Part shown: positions 36,988 to 45,510 of the stretch, piece after piece | How the letters are laid out: the number at the start of each line of letters is the position of its first letter | How positions within the stretch are numbered: the first letter of the stretch is position 1 | Assembly: GCF_004768545.1 (NCBI RefSeq) | Contig: NZ_CP038634.1 | Location: 682,001 to 746,000, forward strand | DNA length: 64,000 nucleotides | Source of the DNA: Cupriavidus oxalaticus | GTDB taxonomy: Bacteria; Pseudomonadota; Gammaproteobacteria; Burkholderiales; Burkholderiaceae | Direction of reading: 5' to 3' | Notes under the pieces: generated by a model | What the model saw: the letters and a program-made list of their open reading frames with translations, nothing else | Told to the model about the DNA's origin: nothing | The model's database searches: none | Position numbers and translations under genes: made by a program

Positions 36988-37664
36988 ACCGCGCCGACAT
37001 CATCGCCGCGCTCCACGCCCGCCGCAGCGTGCGCGGCTTTCTCGATACGCCGGTACCGCGCGAGACCGTGGCGGCAATCCTGGCCGACGCGGCGCGCAGC
37101 CCGAGCGCGTCGAACACCCAGCCATGGCGGGTCTACGCCTGCGCCGGTGCCGTGCGCGACCGGCTCAGCGATGCCCTGCTGGCGCTGCACGACAGCGATG
37201 GCGGCGGCCATCGCGAGGAATACGTCTACTACCCGCCGGCGTGGCGCGAGCCCTACCTGGCGCGCCGCCGCACACTGGGCAAGGCGCTGTACGGCCTGCT
37301 TGGCATCCCGCGCGGCGACGCCGCCGGCATGGCGCGGCAGTATGCCCGCAACTACGCGTTCTTCGGCGCGCCGGTGGGGTTGTTCTTCACCATCGAGCGC
37401 GGGCAGGGACAGGCGGCGTGGCTGGACCTCGGCATGTTCCTGCATGCGGTGATGTTAGCGGCGCTGGGGCACGGCCTGGAAACCTGCGCGCAGCAGGCGT
37501 TCGCGCGCTACCACCGGGTCATCCGCGCGCAGCTTGCCATTCCCGACCATGAAATCCTGGTGTGCGGCATGTCGCTCGGACACGCCGATCCCGCCGAGCC
37601 GGCCAACCGGCTGCGTACTGCGCGCGAGCCAGTGGAGGGATTTGCCTGCTTCGCCGGCTGGTGA
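36984..37664 (+). CDS. nitroreductase-family flavoprotein
   Basis: 226 residues from the ATG at 36984. The N-terminal HARRSVRGFLDTPVPRETVAAILADAARSPSASNTQPWRVYAC is the classic FMN-binding opening of the nitroreductase family, and the later GLETCAQQAFARYHRVI segment fits its C-terminal half. These FMN enzymes reduce nitro groups, quinones or enones using NAD(P)H; some are dehalogenases or desaturases. It ends the acyl-CoA operon and faces the convergent LysR gene 15 bp away. In this setting reduction of an unsaturated acyl intermediate, or of a nitro-substituted substrate, is possible. Confidence 0.85.
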   Translation: MNRADIIAALHARRSVRGFLDTPVPRETVAAILADAARSPSASNTQPWRVYACAGAVRDRLSDALLALHDSDGGGHREEYVYYPPAWREPYLARRRTLGKALYGLLGIPRGDAAGMARQYARNYAFFGAPVGLFFTIERGQGQAAWLDLGMFLHAVMLAALGHGLETCAQQAFARYHRVIRAQLAIPDHEILVCGMSLGHADPAEPANRLRTAREPVEGFACFAGW

Positions 37665-37679
37665 CCGGCGAGCGCCGCG

Positions 37680-38576
37680 CTAGCTTTGCGTCTCGCACTG
37701 CGCCAGCAGCCACTCGCGGAACACCGCCATGCTGGCGCTTTCCTTGCGGTCCGCCGGCGTCAGCAGGTAGTAGGTGAAGTCGCCCATGTCGACGCTCTGG
37801 CGGAACGGCGCGACCAGCCGCCCGGCCTCCAGGTCTCCCGCGACCAGGAAGCGCTGGGCAATGGCGAAACCCTGCCCTTCCACTGCCGCCGCATAAGCCA
37901 TGGCGGAACTCTGGAACGTCATGCCACTGCGCGCGTCGACCTGCGCGTCGGCGCGCGCCGCCTTCAGCCAGTGCGCCCAGTCGTCCGGACGCGCAATCGA
38001 ATGCAGCAGCGTCTGGTGCTGCAGGTCGGCAGGCTTTTTCACCTTCGGGTTGCCGGCCGCAACGCTGGGGCTGCAGACCGGCACCAGGATGTTGGACACC
38101 AGCCGGTAGGTATTCACGCCGCTCCACTTGCCGTCGCCTAGGCGGATCGCGCCATCGATGTCTTCCTTGCGGAAATCGACCGGGTCCAGCGAGGCGGTCA
38201 GCAGCACCTCGATGCCGGGATTGGCCGCATGGAAGCTCGACAGCCGCGGGATCAGCCAGCGCATGGCGAAAGTAGTGTAGGCGCGCACCTTGAGCTGCTT
38301 GCGCCTGGCCCGCTTGCCGAGCCGCCGCGTGGCCTCGCGCAGGTCGTCCATGGCCCGGGTCACGGCGCGGTAGTAGTCCTCGCCGGTGCGGGTCAGCGAA
38401 ATCTGCCGGTGGCCGCGATGCAGCAGCTGCACGCCCAGGCCTTCTTCCAGCGAGCGGATCTGGCGGCTGACGGCGCCCGGCGTCACGTGCAGCTCTTCCG
38501 CAGCGGTGGTGATGCTCAGGTGCCGGGCCGCCGCTTCAAAGGCGCGCAGGGCGTTCAGGGGAGGCAGTTTGTCCAT
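37680..38576 (-). CDS. LysR-family regulator, GcvA-like
   Basis: 298 residues from the ATG at 38576 (MDKLPPLNALRAFEAAARHLSI). The open frame runs on to 40247 but the added part is antisense to two real genes and is rejected. The helix-turn-helix is TTAAEELHVTPGAVSRQIRSLEEGLGVQL, close to GcvA/AmpR-type regulators, and the effector domain includes the DGAIRLGDGKWSGV stretch. It is divergent from the SDR gene at 38760 and presumably controls it. The 183-bp gap holds two palindromes that suit a LysR dimer. Confidence 0.88.
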   Translation of the reverse strand: MDKLPPLNALRAFEAAARHLSITTAAEELHVTPGAVSRQIRSLEEGLGVQLLHRGHRQISLTRTGEDYYRAVTRAMDDLREATRRLGKRARRKQLKVRAYTTFAMRWLIPRLSSFHAANPGIEVLLTASLDPVDFRKEDIDGAIRLGDGKWSGVNTYRLVSNILVPVCSPSVAAGNPKVKKPADLQHQTLLHSIARPDDWAHWLKAARADAQVDARSGMTFQSSAMAYAAAVEGQGFAIAQRFLVAGDLEAGRLVAPFRQSVDMGDFTYYLLTPADRKESASMAVFREWLLAQCETQS

Positions 38577-38597
38577 GCCGGCGAGTCTGCCATACGG

Positions 38598-38650
38598 TTG
38601 AGAATTGCTCAATCGACATCGCTCGCATTTATTGACAACTTCTGGTTGTC
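38598..38650. promoter_or_regulatory. paired palindromes in LysR/SDR divergent promoter
   Basis: TTGAG-AATTG-CTCAA (38598-38612) and GACAAC-TTCTG-GTTGTC (38634-38650) both have perfect arms and 5-bp centres, about 37 bp apart centre to centre. Two sites spaced this way suit a LysR tetramer that binds a recognition and an activation site. Confidence 0.45.
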
Positions 38651-38759
38651 TTTGAAACGGAATTACACCGCCTAGTGTTGCTGACCGAGCGCGCCTAAAT
38701 TTGTCTCCGTGGCCCCCGCCATCAGACACCGAAGTCAAACCGAGCAAAGGAGATTCACC

Positions 38760-39659
38760 ATGTCCGCCAACACCACCATCGCTGCCAACACCGCCACCAA
38801 CGCCACCAACGTCACCAACGCCGCCGGCAAGGTCTGGTTCATCACCGGCGCCTCGCGCGGCTTCGGCCTGGAACTGACCCGCGCCGCGCTGGCCCGCGGC
38901 GACCGTGTCGTCGCCACCGCGCGCCGCCCCGAAACGATCACCGGCGCCGTGGGCGCGCATGACAACCTGCTGCCGGTGGCGCTCGACGTCACTAGCGAAG
39001 CGCAGGCCATCGCCGCGGCCGAGGCCGCCGTGGCCCGCTTCGGCCGCATCGACGTGCTGGTCAACAATGCCGGCTACGGCCTGCTGGGCGCGGTGGAGGA
39101 AGCGTCGGCGCGCGAAGTCGAGCAGCAGTTCGCCACCAACGTCTTCGGCGTGCTCAACGTGACGCGCGCGGTGCTGCCGCAGATGCGCCGCCAGCGCAGT
39201 GGGCATGTCGTCAATATCTCGTCGATCGGTGGCTATGCGGCCTATCCCGGCTGGGGCGTCTACGGCGCCACCAAGTTCGCGGTGGAAGGGCTGACCGAAG
39301 CGCTCGACGCCGAGCTGGCGCCGCTGGGCGTGCGCGCCACCGTGGTCGAGCCGGGCTTCTTCCGCACCGACTTCCTCGATGCCAGCTCGCTGGTCCGCGT
39401 CGGCACCGAGATCGCCGAATACGCCGAAACCGTCGGCGCGATGCGCGGCCACATGGCGTCGGCCAACCACCAGCAGCCCGGCGATCCCGCCAAGCTGGCT
39501 GTGGCGCTGCTCGCCCTTGCCGACAGCGACAACCCGCCGGTGCGGCTGCCGCTGGGCTCCGATACGGTGGCCCGCATCGCGGAAAAGAACCGCAAGGTGG
39601 AAAGCGAACTGGCGGCATGGCATGCCGTGGCGGTCTCGACCGACCACGCCAGTGCCTGA
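38760..39659 (+). CDS. SDR family oxidoreductase with Asn/Thr-rich N-terminus
   Basis: 299 residues from the ATG at 38760, which has AAAGGAG upstream. A low-complexity N-terminal tail (NTTIAANTATNATNVTNA, residues 4-21) precedes the SDR core. The core has TGASRGFG, NNAG in DVLVNNAGYG, Ser in NISSIGGYAAYPG and Tyr/Lys in VYGATKFAV. It matches the group of SDRs often annotated as oxidoreductases regulated by a divergent LysR gene. The substrate is unknown. The repeated ACC/AAC codons suggest slippage-driven growth of the tail. Confidence 0.86.
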   Translation: MSANTTIAANTATNATNVTNAAGKVWFITGASRGFGLELTRAALARGDRVVATARRPETITGAVGAHDNLLPVALDVTSEAQAIAAAEAAVARFGRIDVLVNNAGYGLLGAVEEASAREVEQQFATNVFGVLNVTRAVLPQMRRQRSGHVVNISSIGGYAAYPGWGVYGATKFAVEGLTEALDAELAPLGVRATVVEPGFFRTDFLDASSLVRVGTEIAEYAETVGAMRGHMASANHQQPGDPAKLAVALLALADSDNPPVRLPLGSDTVARIAEKNRKVESELAAWHAVAVSTDHASA

Positions 39660-39668
39660 TCTGTTGCG

Positions 39669-39703
39669 GCGCAGCAATCTTATTGAATCCTGGATTGCTG
39701 CGC
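39669..39703 (+). terminator. strong stem-loop after SDR gene
   Basis: GCGCAGCAATC (39669-39679) and GATTGCTGCGC (39693-39703) are perfect 11-bp arms with a 13-nt loop, starting 10 bp after the SDR stop. No T-run follows, so it could be a terminator, an mRNA stabiliser, or both. The rest of the gap to 39872 shows nothing else. Confidence 0.5.
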
Positions 39704-39872
39704 TGCAGCCATGCGCGAGGCGCGGGTTGCCGGCCGGGCCCAAGCGCCGCATGCACCACTTCACACCCTTGCGCCTATCAGGCTTTGTCCCGATGCCGAC
39801 ACTGGCATATGTCGTTTCCGGCGAATTTCGCCAATAATGCCCTGACAGCCATTGCCGGACGAGAGAGCCACT

Positions 39873-41936
39873 ATGCACGACAGTCCCGATGCCATCCGCA
39901 CCGTTGCCCTGCTCGGGCATGCGGGGAGCGGCAAGACCTCGCTGGTCGAAGCACTGCTGCACAAGGGGGGTGCGCTGCACACCCCGGGCAGCGTGGAGCG
40001 CGGCTCGACCGTCAGCGACAGCGATCCGCTGGAGCGCAAGTACAAGCGCTCGCTCAGTTCCGCCATCACCCACGTCGACTTCCGCGACACCCGCATCTAC
40101 CTGCTCGACACGCCGGGCTACCCGGATTTCTCCGGCCTGGCGATCAGTGCGCTGGCGGCGGTCGAGACGGCGGCCATCGTCATCAACGCGCAGACCGGGA
40201 TCGAAATGACCACGCGCCGCGCCATGGCCTGGGCGCAGGCGCGGCAACTGTGCCGGATGATCGTTATCAACGGCATCGACGGCGAGAAGGTCGACCTGCC
40301 GGGGCTGCTGGCCGAGATCCAGGAGGCGTTCGGCAAGGAGTGCCTGCCCATCAACCTGCCGGCCGGAAACGGCGGCAAGGTGGTGGACTGCTTCTTCAAT
40401 CCGGCCGGAGAGTCGGATTTTTTATCGGTGGCGTCGGCGCATGAAGCGCTGATCGACCAGGTGATCGAGATCGATCCCGAGCTGATGGAGGTGTACCTGG
40501 AGCAAGGCGAGGCCATCACGCCGGAGCAACTGCACGCGCCGTTCGAGCGTGCGCTGCGCGAAGGCCACCTGGTGCCGATCTGCTTTACCTCGGCCGCCAC
40601 CGGCGCCGGTATCGCGGAACTGCTCGATGTCTTCGTGCGGCTGCTGCCCAATCCCACCGAAGGCAACCCGCCGCTGTTCTACCGCTCGACCGGCACTGCC
40701 GAGGACGGTACCGAGAAACGCAAGGCGGTGCGCGCCGAGCCGGTGCCGGACAAGCACGTGCTGGCGCATGTGTTCAAGGTGGTAGTCGATCCCTATGTCG
40801 GCAAGCTGGCGGTGTTCCGCATCCACCAGGGCACGGTCACGCGCGACAGCCAGCTCTATATCGGCGAGGGCCGCCAGCCGTTCAAGGTGGCGCACCTGCT
40901 GTTGCTGCAGGGCAAGGAGACGCAGGAAGTGCAGCGCGCCGGCCCGGGCAATATCTGCGCGGTGGCCAAGGTGGATGAACTCGGCTTCGACGCGGTGCTG
41001 CACGACGCCACCGAGGATGGCGACATCCACCTGACGCCGCTGGAGTTTCCCACGCCGATCTACGGCCTGGCGATCGAGCCGGCGCGGCGCGGCAACGAGC
41101 AGCGGCTGGCCGAGGTGCTGCACAAGCTCAGCGCCGAAGATCCCTGCCTGCGCATCGAGCATCCGGCCGGCACCAACGAGACCGTGGTGTTCGGACTGGG
41201 CGAGTTCCATTTGCGCTGCGCGCTGGAGCGTTTGACCGAGCAGTACAAGCTGGAAGTCGCCACGCGGCCGCCGAAGATCGCGTATCGCGAGACCATTGCC
41301 GGCAAGGCGGAGGGCCACCACCGCCACAAGAAGCAGACCGGCGGTGCCGGCCAGTTCGGCGAAGTGATGCTGCGCGTGGAGCCGCTGCCGCGCGGCGAAG
41401 GCTTCGAGTTCATCGATGCGGTCAAGGGCGGCGCGATTCCCGGCCAGTTCATCCCCGCAGTGGAGAAAGGCATCCGCCAGGTGCTGGAAAGCGGTCCACT
41501 GGCCGGTTTTGCGATGCAGGACGTGCGCGTGACCGTGTACGACGGCAAGAGCCACCCGGTCGATTCCAAGGAAGTGGCGTTCGCCACGGCCGGACGCAAG
41601 GCGTTTATCGACGCGGTGATGAAGGCGCGCCCCAGCGTGCTGGAGCCGATCGTCGAGATCGAGGTCACGGTGCCGGGCACCGCGATGGGCGATGTCATCG
41701 GCGACCTGTCCGCCAAGCGCGGCCAGGTGCATGGCACCCGCACCGGCGCCGCCAACAGCGTGATCGTTGCCGGGCAGGTGCCGCTGTCGGAGCTGAACGA
41801 CTACCAGTCACGGCTGAACAGCATGACCGGCGGCCACGGCAGCTACACCATCCAGTTCAGCCATTACGACAACGTGCCGCCGGGACAGCAGGAGAAGATG
41901 GCGTCCCGCCACAAGGCGCAGCAGGACACCGACTGA
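39873..41936 (+). CDS. elongation factor G-like GTPase paralogue (FusA2-like)
   Basis: 687 residues, near the length of EF-G, with all five domains apparent. G1 is GHAGSGKT at 15-22. The G3 motif is DTPGYPD with Y83 where canonical EF-G has the catalytic His, and the G4 motif NKxD reads N133-G-I-D136, so its lysine is lost. The RGSTVSDSDPLERKYKRSL switch region belongs to the EF-G-like subgroup. The C-terminal half (KQTGGAGQFGEV, PGTAMGDVIGDLSAKRGQV) is well kept. It likely binds ribosomes with altered nucleotide use, as for FusA2-type proteins, rather than serving as the main translocase. Start ATG 39873 follows GAGAG. No operon partners are seen. Confidence 0.87.
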   Translation: MHDSPDAIRTVALLGHAGSGKTSLVEALLHKGGALHTPGSVERGSTVSDSDPLERKYKRSLSSAITHVDFRDTRIYLLDTPGYPDFSGLAISALAAVETAAIVINAQTGIEMTTRRAMAWAQARQLCRMIVINGIDGEKVDLPGLLAEIQEAFGKECLPINLPAGNGGKVVDCFFNPAGESDFLSVASAHEALIDQVIEIDPELMEVYLEQGEAITPEQLHAPFERALREGHLVPICFTSAATGAGIAELLDVFVRLLPNPTEGNPPLFYRSTGTAEDGTEKRKAVRAEPVPDKHVLAHVFKVVVDPYVGKLAVFRIHQGTVTRDSQLYIGEGRQPFKVAHLLLLQGKETQEVQRAGPGNICAVAKVDELGFDAVLHDATEDGDIHLTPLEFPTPIYGLAIEPARRGNEQRLAEVLHKLSAEDPCLRIEHPAGTNETVVFGLGEFHLRCALERLTEQYKLEVATRPPKIAYRETIAGKAEGHHRHKKQTGGAGQFGEVMLRVEPLPRGEGFEFIDAVKGGAIPGQFIPAVEKGIRQVLESGPLAGFAMQDVRVTVYDGKSHPVDSKEVAFATAGRKAFIDAVMKARPSVLEPIVEIEVTVPGTAMGDVIGDLSAKRGQVHGTRTGAANSVIVAGQVPLSELNDYQSRLNSMTGGHGSYTIQFSHYDNVPPGQQEKMASRHKAQQDTD

Positions 41937-41959
41937 CCAGCCCGGTGCTGGCCTGGTTT

Positions 41960-43624
41960 TCAGTGCTGGCTGGCACCGGCCGCGCCGATGCCGGTCATGG
42001 CGCGCACGAACTGCGCGCCGTAGCGCTGGCGTTCGGCGCTCCCCCGCGCCGAGCGGTCCAGCACCGACACCAGCCAGGCGGCGGCAAAGGCCAGCGTCAT
42101 CGAGAACAGCGCCGGGTTGGCATATGGGAAGATCGCCTGCTGGTGCTTGAGGATCCCCACCCATACGGTCGGGCCCAGCACCAGCAGCAGCACCGCCGAC
42201 ACCAGCCCCGCCAGGCTGCCGGCCACCGCACCGCACGTGGTCAGCCCCTTCCAGAACATCGACAGGAACAGCACCGGGAAATTGACCGACGCGGCGATCG
42301 CCAGCACCAGCCCGGACAGGAAGGCGATGTTCTGCTTCTCGAACATCACGCCCAGCACCATCGCCAGCAGGCCGATCACCAGCGTGGCGAGCTTCGACAC
42401 GCGGATCTCGTCTTTCTCGCTGGCCTGCCCGCGGCGGAACACGTTGGCGTAGAGATCGTGCGACACCGCCGACGCGCCCGACAGCGCCAGCCCGGCCACC
42501 ACCGCCAGGATGGTCGCGAACGCCACCGCCGAGATGAAGCCGAGGAACAGGTCGCCGCCGATCACGTGCGACAGGTGCACGGCCACCATGTTGCTGCCGC
42601 CGATCAGCTTGCCGGCCGCGTCCCGATAGGCCGGGTCCGCGCCCACCATCACGATCGCGCCGAAGCCCACCACCAGGATCAGCACGTAGAAGTAGCCGAT
42701 GAAGCCCGTGGCGTAGAGCACGGACTTGCGCGCTTCCTTCGCATCCGCCACGGTGAAGAAGCGCATCAGGATGTGCGGCAGACCCGCGGTGCCGAACATC
42801 ATGCCGACGCCGAGCGAGATCGCATCGATCGGGTTGGACACCAGCCCGCCCGGCGACAAGATCGCCGTGCCCTTGTCATGCACCCTGGCCGCGCTGGCGA
42901 ACATGGCTTCGGGGCTGAAGCCGAAATAGGCCAGTACCATCACCGCCATGAAGGTCACGCCGCCGAGCAGCAGCAGCGCCTTGATGATCTGCACCCAGGT
43001 GGTGGCGAGCATGCCGCCGAACATCACGTACAGCACCATCAGCGCGCCGACGATGACCACCGCCGATTCATAGCTGGTGCCGAACAGCAGCTCGATCAGC
43101 TTGCCGGCGCCGACCATCTGCGCGACCAGGTACATGATGACCACGGTCAGCGTGCCGCACGCTGCGGTGATGCGCACCGGCTTCTGCGCCAGCCGGTACG
43201 AGACCACGTCGGCAAAGGTGTAGCGGCCCAGGTTGCGCAGCCGTTCGGCGACGATGAACAGGATGATCGGCCAGCCCGCCACCACGCCGAGCGCGTAGAT
43301 CAGGCCGTCGTAGCCCTTGTCGAACATCATGGCCGAGATGCCAAGGAAGGACGCGGCCGACACCATGTCGCCGGCGATCGCCAGGCCGTTCTGGAAGCCG
43401 GTGAGGCCGCCGCCGGCCGCATAGAAGTCCGACGCCGAACGCGTGCGCCGCGCGGCCCAGCGGGTGATGCCGAGCGTGAACAGCACGAACAGCATGAACA
43501 TGACGATGGCGCTCCAGTTCAGCGGCCGCTGCGCGGCCTCGCCCTGGATCGCGGGGGCTGCAGTGGCGGCGCTGGCTGCCAGACCGCACAGGGCGGCGCC
43601 GAGGGAAAGGTGTACCGGCTTCAT
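41960..43624 (-). CDS. actP: ActP-type sodium/solute symporter (SSS family)
   Basis: 554 residues from the ATG at 43624, which overlaps the DUF485 stop. A signal-like N-terminus ([20 protein letters not shown]) is followed by about 13 membrane spans, with SSS motifs [20 protein letters not shown] and [11 protein letters not shown]. The DUF485-ActP gene pair is the arrangement of yjcH-actP, the acetate/cation symporter. Here it stands downstream of paaK on the same strand, and phenylacetate permeases of pseudomonads also belong to the SSS family. Import of phenylacetate is therefore an alternative to acetate. Confidence 0.85.
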   Translation of the reverse strand: MKPVHLSLGAALCGLAASAATAAPAIQGEAAQRPLNWSAIVMFMLFVLFTLGITRWAARRTRSASDFYAAGGGLTGFQNGLAIAGDMVSAASFLGISAMMFDKGYDGLIYALGVVAGWPIILFIVAERLRNLGRYTFADVVSYRLAQKPVRITAACGTLTVVIMYLVAQMVGAGKLIELLFGTSYESAVVIVGALMVLYVMFGGMLATTWVQIIKALLLLGGVTFMAVMVLAYFGFSPEAMFASAARVHDKGTAILSPGGLVSNPIDAISLGVGMMFGTAGLPHILMRFFTVADAKEARKSVLYATGFIGYFYVLILVVGFGAIVMVGADPAYRDAAGKLIGGSNMVAVHLSHVIGGDLFLGFISAVAFATILAVVAGLALSGASAVSHDLYANVFRRGQASEKDEIRVSKLATLVIGLLAMVLGVMFEKQNIAFLSGLVLAIAASVNFPVLFLSMFWKGLTTCGAVAGSLAGLVSAVLLLVLGPTVWVGILKHQQAIFPYANPALFSMTLAFAAAWLVSVLDRSARGSAERQRYGAQFVRAMTGIGAAGASQH

Positions 43625-43929
43625 GCTTCGCACTCCTTGCGCACGCGTTCGTTGAGCGGATCCAGGTCGCGGTTGGCGCGGTGGACGTAGATGGCGGTCA
43701 GCAGCACGGCGGCAACGATCACTGCAACGCCTACGGGGATGCCCACCGTCATGACGCCCCCGGCGACCGGCGTGCCGAGCGTGGCGGGCGAAAAGGCCAG
43801 CAGCAGGATGAAGCCGAAGTAGACCGCCAGCATGACCAGCGTCAGCGACCAGCCCAGGCGCGTGCGGCCGTGGATCAGGCGGATAAAGTCGGGGTGGTTC
43901 TGGATGGTTTCCAGTTGTCGCGCGTCCAT
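43621..43929 (-). CDS. DUF485 inner-membrane protein (YjcH-like)
   Basis: 102 residues with two membrane segments ([19 protein letters not shown] and [20 protein letters not shown]) and a charged N-terminus ([19 protein letters not shown]), which is the DUF485 pattern. It is always linked to ActP-type symporters and thought to assist them. The stop codon overlaps the symporter start (ATGA). AGGAGACACC stands before the ATG. The exact role is not known. Confidence 0.87.
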   Translation of the reverse strand: MDARQLETIQNHPDFIRLIHGRTRLGWSLTLVMLAVYFGFILLLAFSPATLGTPVAGGVMTVGIPVGVAVIVAAVLLTAIYVHRANRDLDPLNERVRKECEA

Positions 43930-44023
43930 GGTGTCTCCTTTGGCGCAGGGGGGGTGGTGTGGCGGCTCTGGTGGCTGCCATCAGTTTGGTTCTTGGTTGG
44001 GGGCGTCGATCTACCGACGGTTT

Positions 44024-44055
44024 GCTCCCCTCTCCCGCTTGCGGGAGAGAGGAGC
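44024..44055. repeat. REP-like palindrome, copy 1
   Basis: GCTCCCCTCTCCCGC (44024-44038), a 2-nt loop, and GCGGGAGAGAGGAGC form 15-bp arms with one mismatch. It lies downstream of paaK and upstream of the DUF485 gene. The same core recurs at 52049, 53463, 56811 and 63134, always outside genes. Confidence 0.7.
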
Positions 44056-44087
44056 CTATGCCAGCGGTGTGGGTGAAAAGCAGCGCC

Positions 44088-45437
44088 TCAGATCGCGCCA
44101 ACCGGCTGCTCGTGTGTAACCTTCGGCCGCATGTCCACCACGCGCCTTGCCTTGCCGACCGTGGTGCGCTCGATCCCTGCAGCCGCCACCACCTGCACCC
44201 GCGTGGTCACGCCGACATAGGTCTTGATCTGGTCCTTCAGATCCCGCTCCAGCGCCGCCCGGTCATCCGCCGACAGCGACGCGGAGCGCTCGGGCCGCGC
44301 CTCGACCCGCACCTCCAGCTTGTCGAGGTGCCCGTCGCGCGTCACCACCAGCTGGTACTGCGGCGCCAGCGCCGGCGCCTTCAGGATCAGTTCCTCGATC
44401 TGCGACGGGAACACGTTGACGCCGCGGATGATCAGCATGTCATCCGAGCGCCCCGTGATCTTGCCGATGCGGCGCATCGAGCGCGACGTCGGCGGCAGCA
44501 GGCGCGTCAGGTCGCGCGTGCGGTAGCGGATCACCGGCAGTGCTTCCTTGGTCAGGGAGGTGAACACCAGCTCGCCCTCGGAGCCATCCGGCAACACCTC
44601 GCCGGTCACCGGGTCGATGATCTCGGCATAGAAATGGTCTTCCCAGATCACCGGGCCGTCCTTGCTCTCGATGCATTCGCAAGCCACGCCCGGCCCCATC
44701 ACCTCGGACAGGCCGTAGATGTCCACCGCGTCGATGCCGGCACGCGCCTCGATCTCCGCGCGCATCGCGTCGGTCCAGGGCTCGGCGCCGAAGATGCCGA
44801 CCTTCAGCGAGCTTTCCGAAGGATCCATGCCCTGGCGCTCCATCTCCTCGATCAGGTTCAGCATGTACGACGGCGTCACCATGATGATGTTGGGCTCGAA
44901 CTCGCGGATCAGCTGTACCTGTTTCTCGGTCTGTCCGCCCGACATCGGGATCACCGTGCAGCCCGCCTTCTCCGCGCCGTAGTGCGCGCCCAGCCCGCCG
45001 GTGAACAGCCCGTAACCATAGCTGACATGGACCAGGTCGCCGGCGCGGCCCCCCGCGGCGCGAATCGAGCGCGCCACCACGCTTGCCCACGTGTCGATGT
45101 CCTTCGCGGTATAGCCGACCACGGTCGGCTTGCCGGTGGTGCCGCTCGACGCATGCACGCGCGCCACCTGCTCGCGCGGCACCGCGAACATGCCGAACGG
45201 ATAGTTGTCGCGCAGGTCCTGCTTGGTCAGGAACGGGAACTTCGACAGGTCGGACAGCGACTTCAAATCGTCCGGGTGCACCCCGGCCGCCTGGAACGCC
45301 TTGCGGTAATGCGGCACGTTGTCATAGGCATGGCGCACGCTCCATTTGAGCCGTTGCAGCTGCAGCGCCTGCAGTTCGTCGCGGCTGGCGCGCTCGATCG
45401 GCTCCAGCTCATTGGGGTTGGGGTTGCGTTGCACCAT
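44088..45437 (-). CDS. paaK: phenylacetate-CoA ligase
   Basis: 449 residues, slightly longer than typical PaaK. The adenylation motif is [18 protein letters not shown], followed by [33 protein letters not shown] and the C-terminal [19 protein letters not shown] hinge, all hallmark PaaK segments. It joins phenylacetate to CoA with ATP, giving AMP and diphosphate, the first step of the paa pathway. It lies 73 bp after paaN on the same strand, at the end of the paa operon. Confidence 0.94.
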   Translation of the reverse strand: MVQRNPNPNELEPIERASRDELQALQLQRLKWSVRHAYDNVPHYRKAFQAAGVHPDDLKSLSDLSKFPFLTKQDLRDNYPFGMFAVPREQVARVHASSGTTGKPTVVGYTAKDIDTWASVVARSIRAAGGRAGDLVHVSYGYGLFTGGLGAHYGAEKAGCTVIPMSGGQTEKQVQLIREFEPNIIMVTPSYMLNLIEEMERQGMDPSESSLKVGIFGAEPWTDAMRAEIEARAGIDAVDIYGLSEVMGPGVACECIESKDGPVIWEDHFYAEIIDPVTGEVLPDGSEGELVFTSLTKEALPVIRYRTRDLTRLLPPTSRSMRRIGKITGRSDDMLIIRGVNVFPSQIEELILKAPALAPQYQLVVTRDGHLDKLEVRVEARPERSASLSADDRAALERDLKDQIKTYVGVTTRVQVVAAAGIERTTVGKARRVVDMRPKVTHEQPVGAI

Positions 45438-45510
45438 TGTCTACTCCATCTCGTTATGATGGCGCCGCGTACGAAGGGGGGCCGGCGCCGGGGTACTGCA
45501 GGCCTTGCGA

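Noticed and set aside
38577..40247. N-terminal extension of the GcvA-like LysR gene to 855 codons
   Set aside because: The extra part is antisense to the SDR and EF-G-like genes; the LysR start MDKLPPLNALRAFE at 38576 is canonical.
41945..43690. 581-codon plus-strand frame
   Set aside because: Antisense to the ActP-type symporter; His/Arg/Asp-rich shadow.
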